NCBI RefSeq assembly: GCF_900100345.1
Contig: NZ_FMTT01000039.1
Location: 15,419-57,487 of the forward strand
DNA from: Paenibacillus tianmuensis
GTDB lineage: Bacteria > Bacillota > Bacilli > Paenibacillales > NBRC-103111
Reading direction: 5' to 3'
Length of the DNA: 42,069 bases
Numbering within the stretch: the stretch's first letter is position 1; each line of letters begins with the position of its first letter. Both the position numbers and the translations under genes were made by a program. The notes beneath the pieces are model-generated. The model worked only from the letters and a program-made list of their open reading frames with translations. It made no database searches and was not told where the DNA came from. This document shows, in pieces, positions 15,800-26,148 of this stretch.

Positions 15800-16072
15800 T
15801 TACTTCTGCAGTTTAGACTCGTGAAATTTTGTCATAATGCCAGCTTTGCTGAACAGGCTGCGAACCGTATCGGAAGCTTGCGCACCGTTTTGGAGCCATT
15901 TCAGTGCTTTTTCCTCGTCAATATTCACAACGGCTGGTTGAGCAATCGGATTGTATGTGCCAATCTCTTCAATGAAACGACCGTCACGCGGGGAACGGGA
16001 ATCCGAAACCACCACGCGGTAGAAAGGAGCTTTGTGAGCGCCTATACGCTTCAGACGAATGCGAGTTGCCAT
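15800..16072 (-). CDS. rpsP: Ribosomal protein bS16
   Basis: The 90-residue sequence ([60 protein letters not shown]) is a full-length bS16. The start is placed at the ATG after GGGGAGGTGATATAC; longer in-frame starts would include the ribosome binding site. It follows ffh after 38 bp. Confidence 0.98.
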   Translation of the reverse strand: MATRIRLKRIGAHKAPFYRVVVSDSRSPRDGRFIEEIGTYNPIAQPAVVNIDEEKALKWLQNGAQASDTVRSLFSKAGIMTKFHESKLQK

Positions 16073-16110
16073 GTATATCACCTCCCCAATAGAATTAAAC
16101 ATCGTATATC

Positions 16111-17478
16111 TCAAAACGGGAATTTCATCCCGCGTCCGAGCTTCTTGAGGTTCTTCAGCTGCTTGGACCCTTTGGGCCCCATCATGCCGGAGAACTGCTT
16201 CATCATCTTGCGCATATCTTCGAACTGCTTGATAAACCGGTTGACATCCTGCACGGAATTGCCACTGCCCGCAGCCAGACGCTTGCGCCGGCTCGGATTG
16301 AGCAGATCCGGGTTTTGCCGTTCTTCCTTGGTCATCGATTTGACGATCGCGGCAACACGAGCCATTTGCTTATCGTCAACCTTGACGTCCTTCATGCCCT
16401 TGATCTTGCCTGCGCCCGGCAGCATGTCAAGCAATTGGTCCAGCGGACCTAGCTTCTTGACCTGCTCCATCTGCTCCAGGAAGTCGTCGAACGTGAATTC
16501 CGCGGTACGCATCTTGCGTTCCATTTCCTTCGCCTTGTCGGCGTCGATGCTCGCTTGCGCTTTCTCGATCAGCGTGAGCATATCGCCCATACCGAGAATC
16601 CGCGAAGCCATCCGTTCCGGGTGGAACGGTTCGAGCGCATCCATCTTCTCGCCCATGGCAGCAAACTTGATCGGGCAGCCGGTAACGGCTTTGACCGAAA
16701 TCGCCGCCCCCCCGCGCGTATCGCCGTCAAGCTTCGTCAGCACGACACCCGTCAGCTCAAGTTGCTTATGGAAGCTTTCAGCTACGTTGACCGCGTCTTG
16801 TCCGGTCATCGCGTCAACCACCAGCAAAATCTCGTCGGGGCTGACCGCTTCGACAATTTGCTTCAATTCTTCCATCAGGCTTTCGTCAATGTGAAGTCGG
16901 CCCGCCGTATCGACGATCAAATAATCGTTATTATGATCCTTCGCATGCTGCAGCGCCTGCTTCGCAATGTCGACCGGGCTTACTTTGTCGCCCAGTGAAA
17001 ACACCGGAACCTTCAACTGCTCGCCAAGCACTTGCAGCTGTTTGATCGCAGCCGGACGGTAGATGTCCGCCGCCGCAAGCAGCGGCCGGTGGTTCTGCTG
17101 GAGAAGCAGCTTCGCAAGCTTGCCGGTCGTCGTCGTTTTCCCTGCGCCCTGCAGACCGACCATCATAATGACCGTCGGCGGCTTGTTCGCCCGCGCCAGC
17201 TTGCTCTGCGTCCCGCCCATCAAGGCCGTCAGCTCTTTATTTACAATATCAATGACAACCATCGCCGGGGTAAAGCTTTGCAGCACTTCTTGTCCGATCG
17301 CCCGTTCCTTCACCTTGGCGATGAATTCTTTGACGACCTTAAAGTTGACATCCGCCTCAAGGAGCGCAAGCCGTACTTCCCGCAGCGCTTCGTTCACATC
17401 GTCCTCGGTCAGCTTGCCTTTTCCTCTTAGCTTACTGAATACATTTTGCAGCCGGCTGGATAGTCCTTCGAATGCCAC
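16111..17478 (-). CDS. ffh: Signal recognition particle protein Ffh
   Basis: Ffh binds signal sequences and the SRP RNA and delivers ribosomes to FtsY. The 455-residue sequence has the N helical bundle, the G domain ([53 protein letters not shown]) and a methionine-rich M domain (~300-440) with SRP54 RNA-binding features ([23 protein letters not shown]). It is in an operon with ylxM (31 bp upstream). Confidence 0.98.
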   Translation of the reverse strand: MAFEGLSSRLQNVFSKLRGKGKLTEDDVNEALREVRLALLEADVNFKVVKEFIAKVKERAIGQEVLQSFTPAMVVIDIVNKELTALMGGTQSKLARANKPPTVIMMVGLQGAGKTTTTGKLAKLLLQQNHRPLLAAADIYRPAAIKQLQVLGEQLKVPVFSLGDKVSPVDIAKQALQHAKDHNNDYLIVDTAGRLHIDESLMEELKQIVEAVSPDEILLVVDAMTGQDAVNVAESFHKQLELTGVVLTKLDGDTRGGAAISVKAVTGCPIKFAAMGEKMDALEPFHPERMASRILGMGDMLTLIEKAQASIDADKAKEMERKMRTAEFTFDDFLEQMEQVKKLGPLDQLLDMLPGAGKIKGMKDVKVDDKQMARVAAIVKSMTKEERQNPDLLNPSRRKRLAAGSGNSVQDVNRFIKQFEDMRKMMKQFSGMMGPKGSKQLKNLKKLGRGMKFPF

Positions 17479-17509
17479 AGGTCGTCACCACCTTCCGGAG
17501 GGAATTATG

Positions 17510-17860
17510 TTAGTCCAGTTCGTTAAGCTTTTCCATGACGGCCTGAATCTCCATACGTTGAGGCTCCGGCAGACCGCCGCTAAGCGACTCCAGCTGCCGC
17601 AGGAGCCGTTGCCGTTCTTCATGCTTCTCCAAAAGCCGCAGCTTGCCTTCGTATTCCTCAAGCACGGATTCGGCCCGTTTAATATGTTCGTAAACCGCTT
17701 GACGGCTGATGCTGAATTCCGATGCGATCTCGCCAAGCGAATAATCGTCGTGAAAATAATGCTTCAAAAACATTTGCTGCTTTTCTGTCAACAGCCGCTC
17801 ATAGAAATCGAACAGCAGATTAATCCGATTCGTCTTTTGAAGGACATTTTCCTCCGTCAT
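17510..17860 (-). CDS. ylxM: Putative SRP-associated DNA-binding protein YlxM
   Basis: The 116-residue protein is a UPF0122/YlxM-type helix-turn-helix with sigma-70 region 4-like sequence ([49 protein letters not shown]). A coiled-coil tail follows. It always neighbours ffh and is linked genetically to the SRP pathway in streptococci. The chosen start follows GGGGGTGAGG; a longer frame to 17911 lacks a site. Confidence 0.93.
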   Translation of the reverse strand: MTEENVLQKTNRINLLFDFYERLLTEKQQMFLKHYFHDDYSLGEIASEFSISRQAVYEHIKRAESVLEEYEGKLRLLEKHEERQRLLRQLESLSGGLPEPQRMEIQAVMEKLNELD

Positions 17861-17961
17861 TCGTGCCTCACCCCCGTTAAGGTAAAACACTTTACAGCAA
17901 ATCAACCTCACTTATCATACTGAAATCGAAAGGGGATGTCAAGCTTTTCTCCTTGTCAGGC

Positions 17962-17980
17962 AAAAAGCCAGTTTACTGAC
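17962..17980 (-). terminator. Terminator overlapping the ftsY stop codon
   Basis: GTCAGT, loop AA, ACTGGC is a 6-bp stem followed on the minus strand by TTTTT. The ftsY TAA stop is inside the hairpin. It is short, so termination may be partial. Confidence 0.55.
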
Positions 17981-18977
17981 CGGTTTTTTCCTCTTCCTTT
18001 TCCGACTCGGCAATCCATTTGCTGAACAGCGCATGCACGAACTGATCGGAGTCGAACGCTTGCAGATCGTCCATCTTCTCGCCGAGGCCGACGAATTTGA
18101 CCGGCAGCTCCAGCTCCTGACGGATCGCGACGACAATGCCGCCTTTTGCCGTTCCGTCCAGCTTGGTCAGCACCAAGCCGCTCAGACCAGATTTCTCGTC
18201 GAACAACTTCGCCTGCTGCAAAGCGTTCTGACCGGTCGTTGCATCGAGCACCAGCAGCACCTCGTGCGGCGCTTCCGGCACCTCGCGGCGGATGACACGG
18301 TAAATTTTATTCAGCTCTTCCATCAGGTTGACTTTGTTCTGCAGCCGACCCGCCGTATCGCAGAGCAGCACGTCCACGCCGCGCGATTTGGCCGCATGCA
18401 GCGCGTCGTACATGACCGCCGCCGGGTCTGAGCCCGCCTGCTGCTTGATCACGTCGACGCCTACGCGGCGCCCCCACTCTTCCAACTGCTCGATCGCTCC
18501 GGCACGGAATGTATCTCCGGCGGCAAGCAGCACTTTTTTGCCTTGGGATTTCAGCATATGAGCCATTTTGCCGATCGTCGTCGTTTTGCCGACGCCGTTG
18601 ACGCCTACGAACAAAATGACCGTGAGGCCGGATTCGGCCATGCGCAGCCCGGTTTGCTCCTGCCCTTTGAGCAGCGCAATTAGCATCTCGGACAAAATCG
18701 GCTGCAGCTCGCTCGGGTTCTCGATTTTGCGTTTGCGGACTTCGGCCCGCAAATCCTCGATCAGCTTCAGCACCGTGTTCACGCCCACATCGGCGCCGAT
18801 CAGGATTTCCTCCAGCTCCTCGTAAAAATCCTCGTCGATTTTTTTGCGGCGGGAGAACAGGTCCTCCACCCGCTCGACGAACACGTCTCTCGTTTTGGCC
18901 AAGCCTTCCTTGAATTTATTCGTCACCGCTTCGGCTTTGGTCGAAATCGCTTCTTTCAGTCGTTTAAAAAAGCTCAC
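17973..18977 (-). CDS. ftsY: Signal recognition particle receptor FtsY
   Basis: FtsY is the membrane-associated GTPase that receives SRP-ribosome complexes. The 334-residue sequence has the N domain (SFFKRLKEAISTKAEAVTNK...) and a G domain with VGVNGVGKTTTIGKMAHML, DTFRAGAIEQLEEW, CDTAGRLQNKVNLMEEL, TKLDGTAKGGIV and GLGEKMDDLQAFD. It lacks a long acidic A domain, as usual in Firmicutes. It follows smc by 32 bp. Confidence 0.98.
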   Translation of the reverse strand: MSFFKRLKEAISTKAEAVTNKFKEGLAKTRDVFVERVEDLFSRRKKIDEDFYEELEEILIGADVGVNTVLKLIEDLRAEVRKRKIENPSELQPILSEMLIALLKGQEQTGLRMAESGLTVILFVGVNGVGKTTTIGKMAHMLKSQGKKVLLAAGDTFRAGAIEQLEEWGRRVGVDVIKQQAGSDPAAVMYDALHAAKSRGVDVLLCDTAGRLQNKVNLMEELNKIYRVIRREVPEAPHEVLLVLDATTGQNALQQAKLFDEKSGLSGLVLTKLDGTAKGGIVVAIRQELELPVKFVGLGEKMDDLQAFDSDQFVHALFSKWIAESEKEEEKTGQ

Positions 18978-19009
18978 GGGGCACCTACCTCAATCTCAAT
19001 ATATCGGCA

Positions 19010-22000
19010 TCAGCCGGCTTCCATAATGGCCTCGTCTTCTTCCAGACGGACGGATACGAGCTTCGATACGCCGCCTTCTTCCATCGTCACACCGTAGAGC
19101 ACGTCAGCTTCCTCCATCGTGCCTTTGCGGTGCGTCACGACGATAAACTGCGTCTGCATCGAAAATTCGCGCAAATATTCGGCAAAGCGCGTCACGTTCG
19201 CCTCGTCGAGCGCCGCTTCAACCTCGTCAAGCACGCAGAACGGCACAGGCTTGACCCGGATAATCGAGAACAGCAGCGCAATGGCGGTCAATGCCCGTTC
19301 GCCGCCGGAGAGCAGTTGCAAATTTTGCAGCTTCTTGCCCGGGGGCTGCGCTACGATCTCAATACCCGTATCAAGCAAATTGTCCGGCTCCGATAAAATC
19401 AGGTCGGCCCGGCCGCCGCCAAACAGCTTCCCGAAGACGACGACGAAATGCGAGCGTATCGCTTCGAACGTGGAGCGGAACCGTCTTCCCATCTCCTCGT
19501 CCATCTCGCGGATCACGAGGTAAAGCGCCGTTTTGGCCTCCACCAGGTCGTTCTTCTGCTCCGCCAAAAACAAGTATCGCTCGTTAACACGCTGGTACTC
19601 TTCAATCGCCCCAAGGTTGACTTCCCCAAGAATGGCGATTTCGCGCTTCAGCTCGCGAACTTTATTTTGCGTGCCCGGAACATCCTCCGGTATGGGATAA
19701 CGCTCTTTCGCCAGCTCATAGCTGAGTTCGTAATCTTCGGAGAGCTTTTGGAGCAAGTTCTCCAGCTCCACGTCCAAGCGGTTCACGCGAACCTCCGTCT
19801 GATGGAGCTGTTCTTCGATCTGCCTGAGCTGGGAGCGCTGCTCCTTGGTTTTGCTTTCCTCGGCTTCGAGCTTGGCCACCCATTGCGCCCGCTCCGCGCG
19901 CTTCATGTCCAACTGCTCCGCACACTGCTGCTTCTTCAACTTCAAATCGTTCAGCTGCTCGATCTGCTGCACAGATTCCTGCTCGTGATTCGCCATGTCG
20001 GAGTCGAGCTGCCGCTCTAGCTCGCAGTTCGCTTCCAGTTCGTTCTTGATCGTCCCCAGCTCATTGCGGGAACGGCGCTCCTGCTCGTGCAGCGACTGCT
20101 TCTCCTGCGATTGCGCCGCGACCTTCACCTTCAGGTCCGTGAGCTGCGTTTGCAGCTCCTCTTTCTCCGACTCGCTCGCCTTGCGGCGGATTTCGGCATC
20201 GCGGATCGCCTGCTGCAGCTCGTTCTCCTGCCGCTGCAACCGCTCCTGCGCCTCAAGAGCCTCCGTCCGCCGGCGCTCAAGATCGCTGCGCTCGGCCGCC
20301 AGCGTTTCACCGTCGGCGCCATACAGCGCAAGCTGCTGGGCCACCTGCTTCGCCTCATGCTCCAACGGCTCAAGCGAAGCGCGAACTTGCTGCTCCTCGA
20401 TCCGCCGGTTTTCGCCTTCCACCCGCAGCTCGTCCAGCTTACGCGTCGTTTCGCCAATTTCGCGGCGCAGCTCCTCCGCTTTGGCCCGGAAGCTTTTCAA
20501 CTGGGTTTCGGACAGTGAAATGTCCTTATCCATATCTTCAATTTGCCGTTGACGGCTCAGAAGACTGGTCGTTTTCTTCTGCTGGCTCCCCCCGCTCATC
20601 GAGCCGCCAGGGTTCACGACATCGCCCTCCAGCGTGACGACGCGGTACCGGTACTGCACCCGGGCCGCGATCCGGTTGGCAACCTCCAGCGTATTCGCAA
20701 TAATGACATTGCCGAGCAAGCTGCCGGCAATTTGCCGGTACGTATCTTCAAATTGCACCAAATCGACGGCGATGCCGACAAAGCCTTCCATCCCTTGGAT
20801 TTGGCGCTGTTCGTTTTCCGGAATGGATCGGCTGCGAATAACGTCCAGCGGCAAGAACGTCGCCCGGCCGAGCTGGCGGAGCTTCAGAAAGGCGATCGCA
20901 TCCCTGCCGTTCGCCTCATTATCCACGACGATGTGCTGAAGCGCGCCGCCCAGTGCCGTCTCCATGGCGACCTCCACATGAGCAGGCACCTTGACGAGCT
21001 CGGCCACTGCGCCGCGAATGCCGTGCAGATCGCCGCGGTCCTTCGCCTTCAGCACTTCCTTGACGCCGTGCATAAAGCCGTCATAGTCGTTTGCCATCTC
21101 ACGCATCGTATCGCGCCGCGATACCATGGAATCGATCTTTTGCTCCCACTTGCGGACGGCGGCCTGCGCCTCTTCCGAAAGCGTCTGCTTCGATTTCAAT
21201 CCTTGGCTGAGCTCCAGATATTGATTCCGCAATTCCGCGATCGCGGCTACGGCTTCGTCGAGCCTCTTCTCCAGAGCCTCCTTGCGCTCCGCGATGCTCT
21301 CCTGCTGCTCTCGCCACTTGCGGTGCTCGTCGTCGAGCCGGTCCAGCCGGCGGCCAAGCGCTTCCAGCTGCTGTTCTGCATACCGCGCTTCATTGCGGGC
21401 ATTGGCGGAATCGTTCAGCACTTCGAGCAATTCGCCCTTCAGCCGCTCTTCCTCCGCGCTGCTGATGCCTCCCGTCACGCCGAGCAGCCGATCTTCCTCG
21501 GCCTTCAGCTTGGCCTGCGTCTCCGCAAGCTCCGCTCCGATGGCAGCTATTTTTTCGCGCAGTTGGGCAATTTCAGCCTCTTTATCAAGCACACGCTGCT
21601 CCTGCTGGACGACGGCAAGGCGAATCTGGTTTTTATTGGAAGCGTAATTTTTTTTTCGTTCCTTCAGCACCTCGCCCTGGCCTTCGCATTTCTCAAACTC
21701 CTCACTGAGCTGAAGCAGGTGCTGCTGCAATCCTTCAATCTCTTCCTCCAGCCGCCGCGTTTCCCAGCGCTCCTTCTCCAGCTCGGCGTCCTGCTTGCTG
21801 ATCACGCCGGACAATTCACGCTGCGATTCGCGAAGCTTCTCAAGCTGTGCGTTCGTATCCGTCCAGCTTGCGTAAATTTGCTCGATCTGATGGACATACA
21901 TCGCAATCTCGCTGGATTTGAGCTCTTCTTTCAGCTCTTTGAAGCGCACCGCCTTCTCCGACTGCACGCGCAGCGGCTCCAACTGGTCTTCCAGCTCCGA

Positions 22001-22585
22001 CACCAGATCGTGGATACGCAGCAAATTTTGCTCCGTTTCCTGCAGCTTCTTTTCCGTTTCGCGCTTGCGCGATTTATATTTGACGATCCCCGAAGCTTCT
22101 TCAAAAATACCTCGGCGGTCTTCCGATTTCGTGCTCAAAATTTCTTCGATGCGACCCTGCCCGATAATCGAGTAAGCTTCCTTCCCGATTCCCGTATCCA
22201 TAAAGAGCTCGGTAATATCTTTGAGCCGGCAGGGCTGCTTGTTGATCATATATTCGCTTTCCCCGCTGCGGTGCACGCGCCGGGTGACCGTCACTTCGCT
22301 GTAATCCAACGGCAGCAACTGGCTCGCGTTATCGAGCGTCAGCGACACTTCGCCATAATTGACGGCTTTGCGGGCATCGCTTCCGGCGAAAATAATATCT
22401 TCCATCTTGCCCCCGCGCAGCGACTTGGCGCTTTGTTCGCCAAGCACCCAGCGGATGCCGTCGGAGATGTTGCTTTTTCCGCTGCCGTTCGGCCCGACTA
22501 CTGCCGTAACTCCTTGTACGAATTCCAGCTCGGTCCGATCCGCAAACGATTTGAAGCCCGAGAGCTCGATACGTTTCAAAAACAA
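19010..22585 (-). CDS. smc: Chromosome segregation ATPase SMC
   Basis: SMC with ScpA/ScpB organises and segregates the chromosome. The 1191-residue protein has Walker A at ~32-39 (GPNGSGKSN) and [13 protein letters not shown]. Long coiled coils flank a hinge (~520-640, [27 protein letters not shown]...FLPLD). The C-terminal head carries signature [18 protein letters not shown] and Walker [18 protein letters not shown]. The start is TTG 22585 with GAGGTG 7 nt upstream; TTG 22579 is an alternative. It is separated from rnc by a strong terminator, so it may have its own promoter. Confidence 0.98.
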   Translation of the reverse strand: MFLKRIELSGFKSFADRTELEFVQGVTAVVGPNGSGKSNISDGIRWVLGEQSAKSLRGGKMEDIIFAGSDARKAVNYGEVSLTLDNASQLLPLDYSEVTVTRRVHRSGESEYMINKQPCRLKDITELFMDTGIGKEAYSIIGQGRIEEILSTKSEDRRGIFEEASGIVKYKSRKRETEKKLQETEQNLLRIHDLVSELEDQLEPLRVQSEKAVRFKELKEELKSSEIAMYVHQIEQIYASWTDTNAQLEKLRESQRELSGVISKQDAELEKERWETRRLEEEIEGLQQHLLQLSEEFEKCEGQGEVLKERKKNYASNKNQIRLAVVQQEQRVLDKEAEIAQLREKIAAIGAELAETQAKLKAEEDRLLGVTGGISSAEEERLKGELLEVLNDSANARNEARYAEQQLEALGRRLDRLDDEHRKWREQQESIAERKEALEKRLDEAVAAIAELRNQYLELSQGLKSKQTLSEEAQAAVRKWEQKIDSMVSRRDTMREMANDYDGFMHGVKEVLKAKDRGDLHGIRGAVAELVKVPAHVEVAMETALGGALQHIVVDNEANGRDAIAFLKLRQLGRATFLPLDVIRSRSIPENEQRQIQGMEGFVGIAVDLVQFEDTYRQIAGSLLGNVIIANTLEVANRIAARVQYRYRVVTLEGDVVNPGGSMSGGSQQKKTTSLLSRQRQIEDMDKDISLSETQLKSFRAKAEELRREIGETTRKLDELRVEGENRRIEEQQVRASLEPLEHEAKQVAQQLALYGADGETLAAERSDLERRRTEALEAQERLQRQENELQQAIRDAEIRRKASESEKEELQTQLTDLKVKVAAQSQEKQSLHEQERRSRNELGTIKNELEANCELERQLDSDMANHEQESVQQIEQLNDLKLKKQQCAEQLDMKRAERAQWVAKLEAEESKTKEQRSQLRQIEEQLHQTEVRVNRLDVELENLLQKLSEDYELSYELAKERYPIPEDVPGTQNKVRELKREIAILGEVNLGAIEEYQRVNERYLFLAEQKNDLVEAKTALYLVIREMDEEMGRRFRSTFEAIRSHFVVVFGKLFGGGRADLILSEPDNLLDTGIEIVAQPPGKKLQNLQLLSGGERALTAIALLFSIIRVKPVPFCVLDEVEAALDEANVTRFAEYLREFSMQTQFIVVTHRKGTMEEADVLYGVTMEEGGVSKLVSVRLEEDEAIMEAG

Positions 22586-22740
22586 CTTGGCTCACCTCTT
22601 ACGGCTATTGTACCATATTCCGGACCTATAGTAGATACCGTCCCCTTACAACAGTCCGGCGATCTACACGCTGGCTGCAATTGACTTGCTGTCGTTTGAC
22701 CGGAACGATATCGGTTTTTGATAACGGTCCCGCCCACCTG

Positions 22741-22776
22741 AAAAAAAAAAGAGCGACGGCCCGCTGTACGGCCGTC
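22741..22776 (-). terminator. Strong terminator between rnc and smc
   Basis: GACGGCC and GGCCGTC are perfect arms at 22755-22761 and 22770-22776. On the minus strand GCTC and then ten or more T follow. The element lies just after the rnc stop. It implies that smc-ftsY is largely transcribed independently of rnc, or by limited read-through. Confidence 0.9.
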
Positions 22777-22794
22777 ACCTTCTGCGAACTTGCT

Positions 22795-23499
22795 TTATGG
22801 CTGATCCACCTTGACCTCCAGCTTCGTGAGCGCTTCGGCAGCCGCATGCTGCTCCGCTTCCTTCTTGGAGCGGCCGAGTCCCCGACCGAGCATTTCCTCA
22901 TGAAGATATACTTCCGCCACGAACTCCCGCTCGTGCGCAGGTCCGCGTTCGTCTACGATTTTGTATTCCAAGGGCCCCATATTATGCTGCTGGGTATGCT
23001 CCTGTAGAATCGTTTTGTAATCCGCCGTTAACAGGCGCCCCTGCTGGGGCAAGCCTGGAAACATATGACGGCTCAGAAAAGCGCGCACCGTCTCCAAGCC
23101 TTGATCCAAGTAAAGCGCGCCGATAAACGATTCGAACACATCTGCGAGCAGTGCCGGACGGGTTCTACCGCCGGTCAGCTCCTCTCCTTTGCCGAGCAGC
23201 ACATAAGATCCGAAGTCGAGCTGCTCGGCGAAGCCGACGAGCGAGGGTTCACAGACGATGGAAGCACGCAATTTGGTCAATTCGCCTTCCGTGCGGTCCG
23301 GATACTTGTCGAACAAATATTCCGATACGGTCAGCTCCAGGACAGCGTCGCCGAGAAACTCCAGCCGCTCGTTATCCTTGTGTTGGCCGATGCGATGCTC
23401 ATTCACGTAGGAAGAATGCGTAAATGCCTGTCTTAGAAGGTCGGGACGCCGGAACGAGATTCCGAGGTCCGCTTGCAGCTGTTTTAAGTTGCGATGCAT
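22795..23499 (-). CDS. rnc: Ribonuclease III
   Basis: RNase III cuts double-stranded RNA during rRNA maturation and mRNA control. The 234-residue protein has the nuclease domain with signature [21 protein letters not shown] (~42-62, catalytic Glu/Asp) and [18 protein letters not shown] (second acidic cluster). The C-terminal dsRNA-binding domain ([23 protein letters not shown]...[20 protein letters not shown]) follows. AAGGTGATTAGAT precedes ATG 23499. Confidence 0.98.
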   Translation of the reverse strand: MHRNLKQLQADLGISFRRPDLLRQAFTHSSYVNEHRIGQHKDNERLEFLGDAVLELTVSEYLFDKYPDRTEGELTKLRASIVCEPSLVGFAEQLDFGSYVLLGKGEELTGGRTRPALLADVFESFIGALYLDQGLETVRAFLSRHMFPGLPQQGRLLTADYKTILQEHTQQHNMGPLEYKIVDERGPAHEREFVAEVYLHEEMLGRGLGRSKKEAEQHAAAEALTKLEVKVDQP

Positions 23500-23524
23500 A
23501 TCTAATCACCTTCGTGTAAGCAAT

Positions 23525-23569
23525 TTGTTTCGTGGAGATTGAATACGTGCAGCCAACTCCACGAAACAA
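23525..23569 (-). promoter_or_regulatory. 13-bp stem-loop in the rnc leader
   Basis: TTGTTTCGTGGAG (23525-23537) and CTCCACGAAACAA (23557-23569) are perfect inverted arms with a 19-nt loop. They lie between fabF and rnc, about 10 nt upstream of the rnc ribosome binding site. No T-tract follows on either strand, so it does not look like a terminator. An RNA duplex in this place is a possible RNase III processing or autoregulation site. Confidence 0.6.
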
Positions 23570-23605
23570 TGTTATAGTTTAGCCGGCCCCGTGAAATCTA
23601 TGCTC

Positions 23606-24844
23606 TTAAGCCTCGTACTTTTGCAGAATGACCGTTGCGTTATGGCCGCCGAAGCCGAACGAGTTCGACATTACGGTACGCAGATCGAACGGGCGCGGCG
23701 TATTCGGCACGTAATCCAGATCGCATTCGGGATCCTGATTATCGAGATTGATCGTCGGCGGGATCATGCCATGCTTTAAGGCCAGTGCGCAGATGAGCGC
23801 TTCTACGCCTCCCGCTGCGCCAAGTAAGTGACCGGTCATCGACTTGGTCGAGCTGACGGCCAGCTTGTAAGCGTGCTCGCCGAACGCCTGCTTAATCGCG
23901 GTCGTCTCCGATTTATCGCCGGCCGGCGTCGAAGTGCCGTGCGCATTGATATAATCGATCGCTTCAAACGGAATGCCGGCGTCTTTCACGGCTTTAACCA
24001 TGCAGCGGGCAGCGCCGTCCGGGTCCGGATCGGTCATATGATGTGCGTCACCGCTCATGCCGTAGCCGATCACTTCGCCGTAAATGCGGGCTCCGCGCTT
24101 CTGGGCATGCTCCAGCGATTCCAGAATGAGAATGCCGGCGCCTTCGCCCATGACAAACCCGTCGCGATCCGTATCGAACGGACGGCTCGCTTTTTCCGGC
24201 TCGTCGTTGCGGGTCGACATGGCGCGCAGCGCGCAAAAGCCTGCAACGCCCGTAGGGCTGATCGTTGCTTCCGCCCCGCCACAGATCATGACGTCCGCAT
24301 CTCCGCGAAGGATCGTCTTGAAGGCGTCTCCAATGGAGTGCGTACCTGTCGCACAGGCGGTAACGGCCGTGCTGTTCGGTCCTTTAGCTCCCGTGTTCAT
24401 CGAGATTTGCCCTGCCGCCATATTGGCGATCATCATCGGAATAAAGAACGGGCTGACCCGCTTCGGTCCCTTTTCGAGCAAAATTTTATGCTGCTCTTCC
24501 CAAGTCGACAGGCCGCCGATCCCCGAACCGACATAAACACCGACCCGTTCCGGATCGGTATCTTCTTTGACATTCAGCCCTGCATCCTTCAAGGCCGTCA
24601 ATGAAGCGGCCACGGCAAATTGCACGAAGCGGTCCATGCGGCGGGCTTCTTTTTTATCAAAATAATCTTCCGGATTAAAATCTTTAACCTCGGCGGCGAT
24701 CCGTGTCGGGTATTCGCTGACGTCAAACGACTCAATCGCGCTGACACCGGACTTTCCGGACATCAGATTCCCCCAGAACGTTTCAAGATCGCGTCCAAGC
24801 GCGGACATCACGCCGAGACCCGTAATAACGACTCTTTGTTTCAT
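23606..24844 (-). CDS. fabF: Beta-ketoacyl-ACP synthase II
   Basis: FabF elongates acyl-ACP by condensation with malonyl-ACP. The 412-residue sequence has catalytic Cys164 in [13 protein letters not shown] and the two His in [17 protein letters not shown] and [15 protein letters not shown]. The C-terminal [14 protein letters not shown] is also typical. ATG 24844 is chosen because GAGGTG lies 9 nt upstream; the GTG at 24856 is inside that site. Position between acpP and rnc differs from B. subtilis, where fabF is with fabHA elsewhere. Confidence 0.97.
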   Translation of the reverse strand: MKQRVVITGLGVMSALGRDLETFWGNLMSGKSGVSAIESFDVSEYPTRIAAEVKDFNPEDYFDKKEARRMDRFVQFAVAASLTALKDAGLNVKEDTDPERVGVYVGSGIGGLSTWEEQHKILLEKGPKRVSPFFIPMMIANMAAGQISMNTGAKGPNSTAVTACATGTHSIGDAFKTILRGDADVMICGGAEATISPTGVAGFCALRAMSTRNDEPEKASRPFDTDRDGFVMGEGAGILILESLEHAQKRGARIYGEVIGYGMSGDAHHMTDPDPDGAARCMVKAVKDAGIPFEAIDYINAHGTSTPAGDKSETTAIKQAFGEHAYKLAVSSTKSMTGHLLGAAGGVEALICALALKHGMIPPTINLDNQDPECDLDYVPNTPRPFDLRTVMSNSFGFGGHNATVILQKYEA

Positions 24845-24939
24845 GCTGTAATTCACCTCTATTGTAAATAACCTTCGTTATGTACTTCATTCGCAAGGAG
24901 TCAAGCTCGCTACTGCGCGCAATTAGGCACGGAATGGAG

Positions 24940-24974
24940 ATAAGTCCCGTTTATCCAAGAAAAACGGGACTTAT
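24940..24974 (-). promoter_or_regulatory. Perfect 13-bp hairpin after acpP
   Basis: ATAAGTCCCGTTT and AAACGGGACTTAT are perfect arms with a 9-nt loop, immediately past the acpP stop codon. Only CTTATCTCC follows on the minus strand, so it is a weak terminator at best. It may stabilise an acpP 3' end and reduce read-through into fabF. Confidence 0.6.
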
Positions 24975-24978
24975 GCGT

Positions 24979-25212
24979 TTACGTATGAGATTTTATGTAC
25001 TCAACTACTTGACCTACAGTAGTGATCTTCTCTGCATCTTCATCAGAGATTTCCATATCAAACTCATCTTCCAATTCCATAACCAATTCCACGACATCGA
25101 GAGAATCGGCACCTAAATCATCTTTAAAAGAAGCCTCAAGGGTCACTTCCGCTTCGTCAACGCCGAGGCGGTCCACAACGATGCGTTTTACGCGATCCAA
25201 AACTTCGGACAT
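24979..25212 (-). CDS. acpP: Acyl carrier protein
   Basis: ACP carries growing acyl chains on a phosphopantetheine attached to the Ser of DSL; here [22 protein letters not shown]. The 77-residue length equals the family norm. The start follows GGAGGTGAACCGG; three upstream codons in the frame lie within this site. Confidence 0.98.
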   Translation of the reverse strand: MSEVLDRVKRIVVDRLGVDEAEVTLEASFKDDLGADSLDVVELVMELEDEFDMEISDEDAEKITTVGQVVEYIKSHT

Positions 25213-25299
25213 CCGGTTCACCTCCTCTTTGGTATTATACTTAACTTATGGACAAAATGCCATAGTCAGCCTCGCTGAGTGCGAAAAAAACAATTTTCG

Positions 25300-25374
25300 C
25301 CAAAAAATTCTATTTTGCGGCAACTCTGGCAGTGCGTATGCTTCTGCCCGCACCTCCGCCCATTGTTGCCGCAA
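25300..25374 (-). terminator. Composite hairpin between fabG and acpP
   Basis: TTGCGGCAAC (25315-25324) and GTTGCCGCAA (25365-25374) are perfect 10-bp arms. The 40-nt interior contains a second stem (GTGCG/CGCAC). On the minus strand the outer stem is followed by AATAGAATTTTTTGG, so it is probably an attenuating terminator in front of acpP. A further small AT hairpin (GCGAAAA/TTTTCGC, 25281-25300) lies next to it. Confidence 0.6.
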
Positions 25375-25380
25375 GCCAGG

Positions 25381-26121
25381 CTACATATACATGCCGCCGT
25401 CGACGTGAAGCGTTTGTCCCGTCATATAGGACGAATCGCCGGACGCTAAATATACCACCGCTTTGGCAATGTCCTCCGGCTTCCCCAGACGCGCGAGCGG
25501 AATTTGTGTCATGAGCTGCGAGCGCTGATCTTCCGACAGCTTGTCGGTCATATCGGTCTCGATGAAGCCCGGCGCCACGCAGTTCACATTGATGCCGCGC
25601 GAAGCAAGCTCCTTCGCCGCCGTTTTGGTCATCCCGATGACGCCCGCTTTGGCAGCCGCATAGTTGATCTGCCCGGCGTTCCCCGTCGCTCCGACGACGG
25701 ACGAGATATTGATAATCCGTCCCGAACGCTGCTTCATCATCGGGCGCGTAGCCGCTTTTACGCAGTTGAATACGCCTTTCAGATTCGTCTCAATCACTTG
25801 ATCGAACTCCTCTTCCTTCATGCGCATAATCAGGTTATCCCGCGTAATTCCCGCGTTGTTGACCAAAATATCGATCCGGCCGAACGCTTCCAGGACAAGC
25901 TTGAACATCTCTTCGACTTCCTGCATGGAACCGACGTTCGCCTTCGCCTTAAACGACTTGCGGCCCAGCGCTTCGATGGCCTGTACAACTTCCGCCGCCG
26001 CCGCTTCGCTGCCCGCGTAGTTGACGACCACATCGGCTCCCGCTTCCGCGAGTCCGATGGCGATGGCCCGGCCGATGCCGCGAGAGGCGCCGGTAACCAA
26101 TGCTACCTTACCCGTTAGCAT
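25381..26121 (-). CDS. fabG: 3-oxoacyl-ACP reductase
   Basis: FabG reduces beta-ketoacyl-ACP with NADPH. The 246-residue SDR protein has [13 protein letters not shown] (cofactor loop), [16 protein letters not shown] (NNAG), the catalytic triad Ser140/141-Tyr154-Lys158 ([23 protein letters not shown]) and [11 protein letters not shown]. Full length and in the usual order after fabD (27 bp). Confidence 0.97.
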   Translation of the reverse strand: MLTGKVALVTGASRGIGRAIAIGLAEAGADVVVNYAGSEAAAAEVVQAIEALGRKSFKAKANVGSMQEVEEMFKLVLEAFGRIDILVNNAGITRDNLIMRMKEEEFDQVIETNLKGVFNCVKAATRPMMKQRSGRIINISSVVGATGNAGQINYAAAKAGVIGMTKTAAKELASRGINVNCVAPGFIETDMTDKLSEDQRSQLMTQIPLARLGKPEDIAKAVVYLASGDSSYMTGQTLHVDGGMYM

Positions 26122-26148
26122 GCGCTAATCCCTCCCATGAATAATCGT

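Noticed and set aside
20543..22684. 713-codon open frame on the plus strand
   Set aside because: It is antisense to smc, is Leu/Arg/His-rich without domains, and has no ribosome binding site; a by-product of GC-rich coiled-coil codons on the other strand.
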